NCBI GenBank assembly: GCA_002688775.1
Contig: NZDH01000017.1
Span: 1-62,559 of the forward strand
DNA from: Candidatus Woesearchaeota archaeon
GTDB taxonomy: Archaea > Nanobdellota > Nanobdellia > Woesearchaeales > GW2011-AR4
Reading direction: 5' to 3'
DNA length: 62,559 nt
The position numbers and the translations under genes are program-made. The notes under the pieces are model-generated. The model saw only the letters and a list, made by a program, of their open reading frames with translations. It had not been told where the DNA came from and ran no database searches. Numbering within the stretch: the stretch's first letter is position 1; every line of letters starts with the position of its first letter. Shown here piece by piece: positions 28,402-36,630 of the stretch.

Positions 28402-28719
28402 ATGCCTAAAAAGAAGAAGTCTGAAGTCAAGGATATCCTGAATAAGTATGTTCAGGATTTTCTATCGTTCTTATTAGTGACTCTTGAAGAAGGAACTGGC
28501 AGTTTATTCAAAAAATTCAGCAATTTGTTGAGTTTTAAGAGAAGGCTTCAGCATACTGTAGTAGCCTTGGTTATTTTGATTGCGGCTCTTGGCATAATTT
28601 TTTACGGGCTTGGATTGTTTTTGGAATCATTCTTCCCAAAATTAAGGCCCGGAATAATGCATATCTTGATTGGAGTTGTATTCATTTTGATTGCTTTAGC
28701 CTACAAGAAATACTATTAG
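28402..28719 (+). CDS. Small membrane protein with two TM segments
   Basis: A 105-residue protein with a basic N-terminus (MPKKKKSEV), an amphipathic stretch and two hydrophobic helices at about 52-75 and 82-100, separated by SFFPKLRPG. It resembles holin-like or DUF1469-type membrane proteins in layout but I cannot assign a family. A TATA (ATTTATATAAT) at about 28384-28392 gives a short leader. It ends 1 nt before the AI-2E family gene and is likely cotranscribed with it. Confidence 0.7.
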   Translation: MPKKKKSEVKDILNKYVQDFLSFLLVTLEEGTGSLFKKFSNLLSFKRRLQHTVVALVILIAALGIIFYGLGLFLESFFPKLRPGIMHILIGVVFILIALAYKKYY

Positions 28720-28720
28720 A

Positions 28721-29788
28721 ATGGCAGAAAGTCAAGGATATAGTCATATCGTGCACTTTTTCATATTTGCCCTAGCTATTTTCTTGTTTTTCAAGATAGT
28801 TGAGCCTTTGATTACAATTTTCCTGACGAGCATCATAATAACATATATCTCCTACCCCATCTATAAGGGCCTTAAAAAAAGGATACCTCATCAATTCACA
28901 TCGATCATTTTAACCATACTAGTTATCTTAATAATTCTTCTGCTGCCGTTTTCTTATCTGGTATTCCAGATTACACAGGAAAGCTTCCAGTTTTATGATT
29001 CGTTGAAAGGCAACATAGAAAAAGGCGCCTTATTCGGCTTCACTTGCAAAAGTGCTGATTCCACGGTTTGTCTTATGATAAACAAGGCAGAAGAAATCAG
29101 CGCCACTAGCCTTTCTGGAATTGGAGCAGACAAATACATACAAAAAGTTTTGTCCCGGATGGTTGAAGTAACCACAAACTACTTAGTCAAGATTCCTCAA
29201 GCTATCATTGGAATGGCACTGGCATTGTTTATTTCCTATTTTCTGTTTAGAGATGGCGAGAAGATAATGCAAAAAGTAACAAATTGGTTGCCTTTCAACA
29301 AGAAAAATGTAGACAAGCTTGTTGATCAATTCAAAAGGATAACCTATACCATTGTTTTCGCGCAATTGTTTGTTGCATTGATCCAGGGCATTATCGGAAT
29401 TATCGGATTCCTCATCTTTGGATTGCCCCTCGCAATTTTTTGGGGTGTAGTTATGGCCTTCTTCGCTTTAGTTCCGACAGTAGGGACGGCAGTCATATGG
29501 ATCCCTGCCTCGCTATTTTTAGTGATAACGGGGTTGCTTTCCGGCGATTACCTGACTGTCGGAAAAGGCATAGGATTGTTCGCTTATGGAATACTGGTAG
29601 TAAGTACAATAGATAATTTATTAAGGGTAAAAATAATACATTCAAAAGCCCAGGTGCACCCAATCATAGTGATTGTCGGTGTAATAGGTGGTGTCAATCT
29701 GTTTGGCGTAATAGGCTTGTTTTTGGGTCCGATTTTGCTTTCATTGCTATTGACATATTTCGGAAGTTTTAAAGACAGGTTTATGTGA
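28721..29788 (+). CDS. AI-2E family transporter (PerM-like)
   Basis: A 355-residue integral membrane protein of the AI-2E exporter/PerM family. About eight hydrophobic segments, with the family segments FKIVEPLITIFLTSIIITYISYPIY near the N-terminus and GVVMAFFALVPTVGTAVIWIPASLFLVITG in the C-terminal half, then GGVNLFGVIGLFLGPILLSLLLTYF. Some members act as Na+/H+ antiporters, others export signalling molecules; substrate unknown here. It follows the 105-residue membrane protein by 1 nt. Confidence 0.9.
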   Translation: MAESQGYSHIVHFFIFALAIFLFFKIVEPLITIFLTSIIITYISYPIYKGLKKRIPHQFTSIILTILVILIILLLPFSYLVFQITQESFQFYDSLKGNIEKGALFGFTCKSADSTVCLMINKAEEISATSLSGIGADKYIQKVLSRMVEVTTNYLVKIPQAIIGMALALFISYFLFRDGEKIMQKVTNWLPFNKKNVDKLVDQFKRITYTIVFAQLFVALIQGIIGIIGFLIFGLPLAIFWGVVMAFFALVPTVGTAVIWIPASLFLVITGLLSGDYLTVGKGIGLFAYGILVVSTIDNLLRVKIIHSKAQVHPIIVIVGVIGGVNLFGVIGLFLGPILLSLLLTYFGSFKDRFM

Positions 29789-29857
29789 AGAAATGTAAAA
29801 AACCACCCGTCAGCGAAGTAGGGCTTAAGTTGAAATTGGATAAGCGGAGGTGAAACC

Positions 29858-30028
29858 ATGAAGAGGATAAAAAGAAATGTAAAAAAGGCTGTAAAAAGGG
29901 GCAGGAAACTGATCAAAAAAGTCTGGAAAGACCCAATGACCAGGGAGTATGTCTCACAGCAGAAAAGACTTGCAAAATCAACATTAAGAAAAGCGATCAA
30001 AAGGGCTAAGAAAAGGGTTAAGTTGTGA
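29858..30028 (+). CDS. Highly basic microprotein
   Basis: A 56-residue protein in which more than 40% of residues are Lys or Arg (MKRIKRNVKKAVKRGRKLIK...). ATG 29858 has a strong GGAGGTG six bases upstream. It probably binds nucleic acid or membranes; no family is recognised. It ends 3 nt from the purB stop on the other strand. Confidence 0.65.
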   Translation: MKRIKRNVKKAVKRGRKLIKKVWKDPMTREYVSQQKRLAKSTLRKAIKRAKKRVKL

Positions 30029-30030
30029 TA

Positions 30031-31701
30031 TTATAATAAATTAAACTCCCTTTTCCACTTTTCACAGACCATTTCAGTCTTCTTAGCGGCAATTCCAATG
30101 TATTTCTCAGGTTTATTTATGATTTCAATCTGTTTTTTATTCAGTTTATTCAGATAAGGATGTATTGTCCTGTCTTTTTTAACCAACTCTATCAACGATT
30201 TCTTAGTCAATTGTGATTTCAAGGTCATTTCTCTTACATATTCATGCGCATCAGGATGTCCATTGGCAGCAAGTAAGATATAAAGCGGCTCTGCAACAAT
30301 CATTTGCTTGTTCAGATCAAAATTTCTTTGCATATTCGCTTTGTCAACTGCCAAGCTAGACATCACTTTATCCAATCTGGCAACAGAGACATAAAATCCA
30401 GCCAGGATTTCAGGAATAAATCTCATCGATGCAGAATTTGTCAAATCTCTTTGATGTTCTGAAATCTGGTCCATGTACATGGTCATCATTCTTGGCATTA
30501 TGGCTTTCCACATGCTTTTTACATTCTCAAAATTAATAGGGTTTCGTTTCTGCGGCATTGTCGATGAGCCAACTTGTTTTGCCTCAAAGAACTCGCCGAC
30601 TTCGCCAATTTCATTTCTTTGCAAATGCCGCATATCATCTGCCAAATTAGCGATTACACCAAAGGCAGAAACAACACTGTTAAGATAAGCGACAAAATAC
30701 TCTGATTCAACAATCTGTGTTGATATTGGCGATGCTTTCAAACCAAGCTCTTCCATGACTTCTTTTTCAAATTTAACTGGCTCATTGAAGAATAAAGAAG
30801 ATGCGTTATAAGCGCCAACAGCCCCTGACATTTTTCCCCTTAGATTATTGGAAGTTTTTCTTATCCTGGCAATAGAATGCCCAAATCTGCTTACATACTG
30901 GGCGATAGCAAAGCCAAATGTGATTGGCTCAGCATGCTGTCCGTGTGTTCTTCCTATCTGGATTGTATTTTTCTCCCTTAAAGCAAGATCAATCAGCGTT
31001 TTTTGAAATTTTAACAGCCCAGGAACAAGTATATTTTCAGTAAATTCCTTGTACCTCAACGCATCTGCTGTTGCAATGATATCGTAGCTTGTGGATGTAA
31101 AATGAACAAATGGTTTTGCTTCTTCACTTACCCTGTCCCTTATTGAGTTGGCCAGCGCCCTCATATTGTGCTTTATCCTGTCTTCTTCTACATAGACCTG
31201 CTCTGGAGTTACCTGCCTGCATGCTTTCTTTACTTCATCAGCTATTTTTTTAGAGCATACTTTATTTTTTGCAAGAACATTCGTAAGGGCAGATTCAACT
31301 TTAAGCGCATACTTGACAAAACCTGCTTCTGACAGATACGGCTGCAGTTTCTCAAAAATACCCTTATTTCTTCCGTAATACCTGAAATCAAGAGGGCTTA
31401 TCGCATGAAAAAGATTGATATTTTCAGAAACCATGCTTGGATCGACAGCTTTGTCGGCATTGACTATCTGGACTACCTGCCTCGCCAATTCATTTTGAAG
31501 ATTCAGGACAATGACTTTCCTGTTTTTCTCATTCACTTCCCTGACAATATCATTATTCTTGAAAATCCTGATGCATGCATGGACTTTGGCAGGAGAGCAC
31601 TTGATCCTGTCAGCAATCTCCCTTATGTGTAGTTTTTCCTTAGATAGAAGTTCAATTATCTGGATGTTTATCTTGGTGAAGATATTGGACAATTCGTTCA
31701 T
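30031..31701 (-). CDS. purB: Adenylosuccinate lyase with N-terminal winged-helix domain
   Basis: A 556-residue protein. Residues about 90-556 are a complete PurB: HFTSTSYDI, QIGRTHGQHAEPITFGFAIA with the catalytic His, GAVGAYNASS, and the signature GSSTMPQKRNPINFENVKS. It cleaves SAICAR and adenylosuccinate in purine synthesis. Residues about 1-70 are extra: LSNIFTKINIQIIELLSKEKLHIREIADRIKCSPAKVHACIRIFKNNDIVREV is a winged helix, so the enzyme may also bind DNA. The usual PurB is about 430-480 residues. Start ATG 31699-31701 has GGTGGG six bases upstream and a TATA (TTTATAAATAA) about 30 nt upstream. Confidence 0.93.
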   Translation of the reverse strand: MNELSNIFTKINIQIIELLSKEKLHIREIADRIKCSPAKVHACIRIFKNNDIVREVNEKNRKVIVLNLQNELARQVVQIVNADKAVDPSMVSENINLFHAISPLDFRYYGRNKGIFEKLQPYLSEAGFVKYALKVESALTNVLAKNKVCSKKIADEVKKACRQVTPEQVYVEEDRIKHNMRALANSIRDRVSEEAKPFVHFTSTSYDIIATADALRYKEFTENILVPGLLKFQKTLIDLALREKNTIQIGRTHGQHAEPITFGFAIAQYVSRFGHSIARIRKTSNNLRGKMSGAVGAYNASSLFFNEPVKFEKEVMEELGLKASPISTQIVESEYFVAYLNSVVSAFGVIANLADDMRHLQRNEIGEVGEFFEAKQVGSSTMPQKRNPINFENVKSMWKAIMPRMMTMYMDQISEHQRDLTNSASMRFIPEILAGFYVSVARLDKVMSSLAVDKANMQRNFDLNKQMIVAEPLYILLAANGHPDAHEYVREMTLKSQLTKKSLIELVKKDRTIHPYLNKLNKKQIEIINKPEKYIGIAAKKTEMVCEKWKREFNLL

Positions 31702-31717
31702 TTTACCCACCTTGTAG

Positions 31718-31774
31718 AAATCGTTCATTATTTATAAACCTTTCTATATTTTCAGGAAAATCGTTCATTATTTA
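31718..31774. promoter_or_regulatory. 17-bp direct repeats over the purB promoter
   Basis: The 17-mer TAAATAATGAACGATTT (minus strand) occurs at 31718-31734 and 31758-31774, 40 bp apart. The first copy covers the purB TATA region and the second overlaps the stop of the upstream gene. A part (CGTTCATT) recurs at the purB start. This looks like a pair of regulator sites, or a local duplication. Confidence 0.55.
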
Positions 31775-32515
31775 AACATTAACCTTCATCTTATCACTAG
31801 CAAGAACAATTTTTCCATCAAAAGTCTTCCTGCACTGCTTTACAATGTCAGTTTTCAGCACTTCCGGATAGAAATGAGTCAAGATAAGCACCTTAACATT
31901 GGCCTTTGATGCTATTTTGCCAGCCAAAGAAGGCGTCAGATGTCCTTCTACTTTATTGGGAAACGAGCACTCTATCAGCAGAACATCGGCATTTTCAGCA
32001 GCCTTGATTGTTTCACTGCAATATTCGGAATCGCTGGCATATACACAGGATTTTCCTTTATGCTCGAACCTGTAAGCAATGCTTTTGGTTGTGCTGCTGT
32101 GCTTTATTTGATTAGTTGTAACATTCACATTCCCTATCTTGATCTTTGAATTTTTTAATTCTTTAATATTTATGCCAAATGGGGATTTTGGCTTTTGTAG
32201 TAGTTTATTGTTCAATATCCTAAAATATTTTTTAAAGCCTTTAGGCCCGTAAAGATTCAGTGCCTTTTTCCTTTTGCCGCCATAATTATTGCCCCATATG
32301 ATGGCGCCTAAGTCATTGATGTGGTCATTATGAAGATGTGTATAAAATATATGACCTATATCAAACAGATTAAATTTTAACTCAAGCAATCTTCTGGTAA
32401 TTCCCGCACCACTGTCAAGCAAAAATTTTTTGCCATCAGCTTCAAGCATATATCCTGAATTGTTTCTCTCCAACAATGGTGCAGCAGTCCCACTCCCCAA
32501 TATTGTTAGCTTCAT
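31772..32515 (-). CDS. Metallo-beta-lactamase fold hydrolase, RNase Z-like
   Basis: A 247-residue protein with the MBL zinc motif HLHNDHINDLGAIIWG (about residues 61-76), an early GSGTAAPLLERNNSGYML and later ligands in ASDSE and LILTHFYPE. Overall pattern and length fit the RNase Z/ELAC group, which trims tRNA 3' ends, but the long flexible arm typical of RNase Z is not obvious, so another MBL hydrolase is possible. No encoded CCA is present in the tRNAs here, so tRNase Z activity is needed somewhere in the genome. It overlaps the IMPase gene by 4 nt. Confidence 0.75.
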   Translation of the reverse strand: MKLTILGSGTAAPLLERNNSGYMLEADGKKFLLDSGAGITRRLLELKFNLFDIGHIFYTHLHNDHINDLGAIIWGNNYGGKRKKALNLYGPKGFKKYFRILNNKLLQKPKSPFGINIKELKNSKIKIGNVNVTTNQIKHSSTTKSIAYRFEHKGKSCVYASDSEYCSETIKAAENADVLLIECSFPNKVEGHLTPSLAGKIASKANVKVLILTHFYPEVLKTDIVKQCRKTFDGKIVLASDKMKVNV

Positions 32516-33267
32516 TTCAAGCGTTTAAGCAATTCTTTGTGCAATTTACCATTAGACATGACAAATTCCTCATGCTGCGGCATTGTATTTCTACCATTCA
32601 AATCTGTTATCTTACCGCCAGCTTCTTCAACAATCAGGAAACCGGCAGCAATATCCCATTCATTTGTTGATATGATAACATAGCCATCACTGTTTCCGCA
32701 TGAAACAAGCAAAAGGCCGTATATCGCAGAGCCTAAATTCCGTACATCAATCCTTTCATCAGTCAAATTCTGGAGGAAATTTAATTTTTTCTGTCTTTTT
32801 CTGTATCCGTAATCAACAACTATCAATGAATGCTCAAAAGTTTTTTTGTTCGATACATGCACCTTTTTGCCGTTAAGGAAGGCCCCCTTGCCTTTCTCAG
32901 CAACAACAGTCTGCCTCAATATAGGAAAATGCAAAACTCCGACAATAGGCTTATCCTTATACTCCAATGCAATAGAAGTGCCAAATAAAGGTATTTCGTG
33001 AATAAAATTATGAGTTCCGTCTAAAGGGTCCAATACCCATTTGTAATCTGATTTGTTATCTTCAAAACCAGTTTCTTCAGAAAGAATGCTGTGATCAGGA
33101 AAATTTTTCTTGATTGTATCGATGATTGCCTTGTTTGCTTCTATATCTGCCTTTGATACAAAAGTCTTGTCAGATTTTTTCATAACATTCGGCTTTTTGC
33201 CGTAATATTTCAATAACACTTTTCCTGCTTTTCTGGCTGCCAGCAAGGCTGTAGATTTAAAATTCAT
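32512..33267 (-). CDS. Inositol monophosphatase family phosphatase
   Basis: A 251-residue Mg-dependent sugar phosphatase. The metal sites are ILSEETGFED, WVLDPLDGTHNFIHEIPLFGTSIAL and, near the C-terminus, EWDIAAGFLIVEEAGGKITDLNG. In archaea these enzymes often act on both inositol-1-phosphate and fructose-1,6-bisphosphate. It overlaps the MBL-fold gene by 4 nt (ATGA), so the two are translated together. Start ATG 33265-33267. Confidence 0.9.
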   Translation of the reverse strand: MNFKSTALLAARKAGKVLLKYYGKKPNVMKKSDKTFVSKADIEANKAIIDTIKKNFPDHSILSEETGFEDNKSDYKWVLDPLDGTHNFIHEIPLFGTSIALEYKDKPIVGVLHFPILRQTVVAEKGKGAFLNGKKVHVSNKKTFEHSLIVVDYGYRKRQKKLNFLQNLTDERIDVRNLGSAIYGLLLVSCGNSDGYVIISTNEWDIAAGFLIVEEAGGKITDLNGRNTMPQHEEFVMSNGKLHKELLKRLK

Positions 33268-33311
33268 AGAAAAAATAGCGTAGAACTATTATTAAAAGGT
33301 TTGGATTTAAA

Positions 33312-34436
33312 TTATACTTCACTAACAAAAAAAGAATGATATTGAATTCGACCTTCATGTCCCAGATGCCTAATCGCTGCTTTGCTTGCTCTCTGTACAA
33401 GTGTAGTCATATTTAAATCAACCTGCCTTTGAGCTCTTTCTAAATATTGTCTTGCAAAATCACCTAAAAAAGTATCGCCAGCTCCGCTTGTTTTTCCAAA
33501 TCTCGATTTTATAGATGTACCCACTCTCCTGCCATGTTCTTCGGTCAGCCCAGTTCTATATATTTTAGTGCCATCATATGAATACAATACACCCCCGGAA
33601 CCAAGTGTTACAATCAAGGGATGGCCATTACTCAAACTATCAGCTCTTATTTGCCTCATGTGCTCCAAAGCAACATTTCGCAAACCCGCTTTATCAAACT
33701 CCATTGGATTGTATCCATTAATCCTTACCAAGTCCTCATATCCGAATAAAGTTACCCCAGCGGGTAAAACCCTTTCATAAACAAAATCTTTGTCCAAAGA
33801 AGGGGTTACCATGAAGAATACCGGAATGTTTCTTCTTTGTGCACTTTGTAATAGAGCCTCGACAAAATCTTCATCTTTAGCGCCGTTAACGATAAGACCG
33901 TCTGACTGTTCAATGACATCATCTATTACGGCTCTATGTTCATCCAGCAATTGTTTTCTCGGAAGTCGCGGGCCTTTTAAGATAATCTTGTCATGATGGC
34001 CACCTATAACCGCATTGACAGGGGATGGTCTATAACCAAAGAAGTGGTGTAGGATCTCAGAATCATCTAGGTGATGGGTTATTACTGGATCATTTTGTGA
34101 CATATCTAATATAGTTATTCTAACATCAGAATCAAAATCTGATCTGGCAATTAAGGACACTGCAGTATTTATGTTTCCCCCTCCTGGTTTCAGTTGAAAT
34201 TTTAAGCCTCTTATATAATCTTCCATGCCCCTTTGATAAGAACTTGCATCTAACATTACAGTATGTTTGTAGCCGTGTGTTATAGGACCGTCTTCAACTA
34301 TAAAATCTCTGAAAAAACTGCCGGAAGTAACTGTTACCGAATCTGGCAGTTCAATTTCCACTATTCCTTCAAGATCAGCATCTAATGCTGCGTTGCCTGC
34401 CACAGTCATATTTAGTTTTAATCCTTCTTCAGTCAT
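33312..34436 (-). CDS. PfkB family carbohydrate kinase
   Basis: A 374-residue ribokinase-fold enzyme. The phosphate-binding and catalytic signature SGAGDTFLGDFARQYL lies near residue 328, with an N-terminal GGGNINTAVSLIARS (about 88) that contacts the sugar, and VTLGSGGVLYSYDGTK near 280. The substrate (ribose, fructose, adenosine or another) is not predictable. It has an extra N-terminal region of about 55 residues compared with ordinary PfkB proteins. Start ATG 34434-34436. Confidence 0.85.
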   Translation of the reverse strand: MTEEGLKLNMTVAGNAALDADLEGIVEIELPDSVTVTSGSFFRDFIVEDGPITHGYKHTVMLDASSYQRGMEDYIRGLKFQLKPGGGNINTAVSLIARSDFDSDVRITILDMSQNDPVITHHLDDSEILHHFFGYRPSPVNAVIGGHHDKIILKGPRLPRKQLLDEHRAVIDDVIEQSDGLIVNGAKDEDFVEALLQSAQRRNIPVFFMVTPSLDKDFVYERVLPAGVTLFGYEDLVRINGYNPMEFDKAGLRNVALEHMRQIRADSLSNGHPLIVTLGSGGVLYSYDGTKIYRTGLTEEHGRRVGTSIKSRFGKTSGAGDTFLGDFARQYLERAQRQVDLNMTTLVQRASKAAIRHLGHEGRIQYHSFFVSEV

Positions 34437-34513
34437 TTATATTTCTCCAAATGTAGTATTTTCTACAGGTATTTTGAAAGTATTTTATAACTTTCGGTAA
34501 TTGTCTCTTAAAG

Positions 34514-35479
34514 TCAGAAATACTGTGAATTCTTCAAATTCCCCTCAATCCTCTTCAGAACATCTTCATTCTTTGCTTCAAACTGTTTTCCAGTTATCAT
34601 TTCATAAGCGGTAATGTACCTTTTTGCAGCTTCAATTTTGACTTCATCAGGTATTTGTGGAATTTCTCCTTCGCCTATGAATCCTTTTTCAGCTAACCAT
34701 TGCCTTACATACTCCTTGTCAAGCTTTTTAGGTCCTTGATTTTTTGAGAATAATTCTTCATAAGTATCCTTGATCCAGAATCTTGAAGAATCCGGTGTAT
34801 GGATTTCATCAATCAGGACAAGCTCACCATCAAGCTCGCCAAATTCATACTTTGTATCAACTAATATCAAATTATTTTTTGCAATAAATTCATTTCCAAA
34901 ATTGTAAAGGGCTAATGCGGCTTTTTCCATCTGCCTGTACATTTTCTCTTCAACTAACCCTTGTTTAATTATTTCATCCCCAGAAATAGATTCGTCATGG
35001 GCACCATGCCCTGCCTTTGTTGTTGGCGTTATGATTGGTTTTTCAAATTTCTGATGCTTTTTCAGACCTTCTGGAAGAATGTTTCCGCAAAAATTCCTGA
35101 CACCTTTTTCATAATTATACCATGCAGAAGTTTTTGTGACGCCGGTTATATAACCCCTTACAACCATCTCAACCGGCAGCAATTTGCATTGCTTTACAAC
35201 CATTACATTTGGATCCGGAACATTAATAATGTGGTTTTTTACAATATCTTTAGTTTGCTCAAACCAAAAAGCAGCTGTCTGGTTAAGAACCTGCCCCTTG
35301 AATGGAATTGTACAAAGAACCTTGTCAAAAGCAGAAATCCTGTCTGTTGTTATTATGGTTCTTTTTCCATCTAAAATATAGTTATCCCTGACTTTGCCCT
35401 CGTATTTCTTGCCAATGTTGAAATTGGTTTTATCCAACATATGGTTTAGTTGGGTTTTTAGGATTTGGTCTGATAGCAT
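34514..35479 (-). CDS. purC: SAICAR synthetase
   Basis: A 321-residue enzyme that joins CAIR to aspartate in purine synthesis. Motifs: KKYEGKVRDNYILD, TDRISAFDKVLCTIPFKGQVLNQ near residue 45, PVEMVVRGYITG near 101, and LIDEIHTPDSSRFW near 222. The length is that of the longer PurC form found in eukaryote-like and some archaeal lineages (about 300) rather than the 240-residue form. The start ATG 35477-35479 is used; a second Met at residue 14 is also possible. It is separated from purE by the tRNA region. Confidence 0.94.
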   Translation of the reverse strand: MLSDQILKTQLNHMLDKTNFNIGKKYEGKVRDNYILDGKRTIITTDRISAFDKVLCTIPFKGQVLNQTAAFWFEQTKDIVKNHIINVPDPNVMVVKQCKLLPVEMVVRGYITGVTKTSAWYNYEKGVRNFCGNILPEGLKKHQKFEKPIITPTTKAGHGAHDESISGDEIIKQGLVEEKMYRQMEKAALALYNFGNEFIAKNNLILVDTKYEFGELDGELVLIDEIHTPDSSRFWIKDTYEELFSKNQGPKKLDKEYVRQWLAEKGFIGEGEIPQIPDEVKIEAAKRYITAYEMITGKQFEAKNEDVLKRIEGNLKNSQYF

Positions 35480-35535
35480 CTTAAATTTAGAATAAATGCT
35501 AGGTTTTTAAAGTTTTTTCTTTATGCCAGAATAAG

Positions 35536-35654
35536 CGCCGCGGCTGGGATTTCCACCCAGAAAGGACGCATAGTCTTCCTGAAATTTGAACCCAGAAGCT
35601 CTTGCGAGCAGGAGGTTCTGAAACTCCCGGAATACCAGATTATCCTACCGCGGC
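35536..35654 (-). tRNA. Class II tRNA (anticodon loop reads CAG, Leu) with T-loop intron
   Basis: Acceptor strands GCCGCGG and CCGCGGC pair fully. The D arm is GGA..TCC; the anticodon loop TTCAGAA gives CAG; the variable arm is GCTC-GCAA-GAGC. A 35-nt intron (35550-35584) splits the T loop: outer helix CTGGG/CCCAG, central helix UUCA/UGGA, bulges AAU and AAU, and a 9-bp inner helix, a textbook BHB. Splicing gives CTGGG-TTCAAAT-CCCAG and an 84-nt tRNA. Identity is tentative: CAG means Leu, but the discriminator is G, which is usual for Ser, and pair 31-39 is mismatched. TATA (TATTTAAAC) is about 15-20 nt upstream. Confidence 0.8.
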
Positions 35655-35693
35655 ATAGCAAAGTTTAAATACTTAATAGCCCTTCATAGTAGT

Positions 35694-35735
35694 GAGGTTC
35701 TGAAGCTCTTTGAATACCGGTTATCTTACCGGTTT
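35694..35735 (-). pseudogene. Decayed copy of the 5' half of the class II tRNA
   Basis: About 42 nt align with the 5' half of the tRNA just downstream: GGTA-GATAA-C-GGTATTC--GAG-TTCAGAACCTC, including the anticodon loop TTCAGAA. The acceptor strand does not match and no 3' half follows. It lies about 35 nt after its own TATA box (near 35766-35776). Confidence 0.6.
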
Positions 35736-35772
35736 TATTTTTCTTTTAATTCTGTAAGAAGACTTACTTTAT

Positions 35773-35797
35773 ATACTTCACACGTCCATGTCCAGTG
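35773..35797 (-). promoter_or_regulatory. Promoter-linked 25-mer, copy 2
   Basis: It matches the 11202-11226 element at 22 of 25 positions and runs into the TATA (GTATATAAAG) of the tRNA-half region. The rest of 35655-35854 holds the tRNA TATA and the tRNA-half; no protein gene is seen. Confidence 0.5.
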
Positions 35798-35854
35798 TCC
35801 ATTGCTACTAAGAAGTATAGTTTTTAGAATATAAATCAGAAAAAATTTTCCAAA

Positions 35855-36622
35855 TTATTTATTCGCTCCCAAAACTTTCTTTCCGATCTCTCTTCTGTAC
35901 ATTGTCAAAAATTCTTCAAAACTGTTGTCAATGTTCATTATCTCAACAGCAGCAACTGCTGCGTTAACACCATTATTAGTTCCAACCCACAATCCATGAT
36001 CACTGTGTTTTAAGAAGTTCAAAGCAGATTCTGCTTTGTCATCATCTTCTTTCAACAAAGGACAATATATGATCAATCCATTCTTTTTCTCAATCGGCTC
36101 ATCAAAATGAGTAAATTCTATATTAACTGTGTTTTTGTTCGGTTTATCAGAAAAAGTGTATGGCGCATTTAATGATTTCAGGATTTCAACTGCTTTTTTA
36201 ACTGCCTTGTTGTCTTTATCGCCGATTATTGTAACACTTTCGTATTTTTTCATCATTTTGGCGCAGTTTTGAGCAGCGATTTCGCCTTTGTTTACTCCGA
36301 CAGCCAAAACAGGGACTCCAGGCGGCATCTGGGCAACTGAAAGCAATGCATCTAATCCCTGATAACTGCCTTCACAAGGAACTCCAATCACAGGTTTCAT
36401 AATTCTTGCAGCAACAACACCTGGAAGATGAGCTGCTAAACCAGCTCCTGCAATAACAACAGCGTAATCATTCTTCAAAGTTTGATCAACATCGTCTGGA
36501 GTCTTATGCGCAGAACTAACTCTCAAGTCAAAATCAACTTTTAATTTTTTTAGGTTTTCAGCTATTTCATTGTATACTTTCTCATCTGATTTTGAGCCGA
36601 ATATTACTAACGCTTTGTTCAT
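35855..36622 (-). CDS. purE: N5-CAIR mutase/AIR carboxylase PurE with C-terminal extension
   Basis: A 255-residue protein. Residues about 1-150 are a normal PurE: VIFGSKSDEKVY, RVSSAHKTPDDVD, VIAGAGLAAHLPGVVAA, GVPCEGSYQGLDALLS. Residues about 165-250 look like a degenerate second PurE fold (YCPLLKEDDDKAESALNFLKHSDHGLWVGTNNGVNAAVAAVEIMN) lacking the active-site motif. It carboxylates AIR (class II) or rearranges N5-CAIR (class I). No PurK is visible nearby, which would fit direct carboxylation, but PurK may lie elsewhere. It sits directly after purS with a 8-nt gap. Confidence 0.92.
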   Translation of the reverse strand: MNKALVIFGSKSDEKVYNEIAENLKKLKVDFDLRVSSAHKTPDDVDQTLKNDYAVVIAGAGLAAHLPGVVAARIMKPVIGVPCEGSYQGLDALLSVAQMPPGVPVLAVGVNKGEIAAQNCAKMMKKYESVTIIGDKDNKAVKKAVEILKSLNAPYTFSDKPNKNTVNIEFTHFDEPIEKKNGLIIYCPLLKEDDDKAESALNFLKHSDHGLWVGTNNGVNAAVAAVEIMNIDNSFEEFLTMYRREIGKKVLGANK

Positions 36623-36630
36623 TTTCCCAC

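Noticed and set aside
35536-35654. tRNA-Sec (anticodon TCA) or tRNA-Asp
   Set aside because: The acceptor stem is 7 bp, no GTC anticodon can be placed, and a TCA reading needs an 8-base loop. A class II tRNA with a T-loop intron explains all bases.
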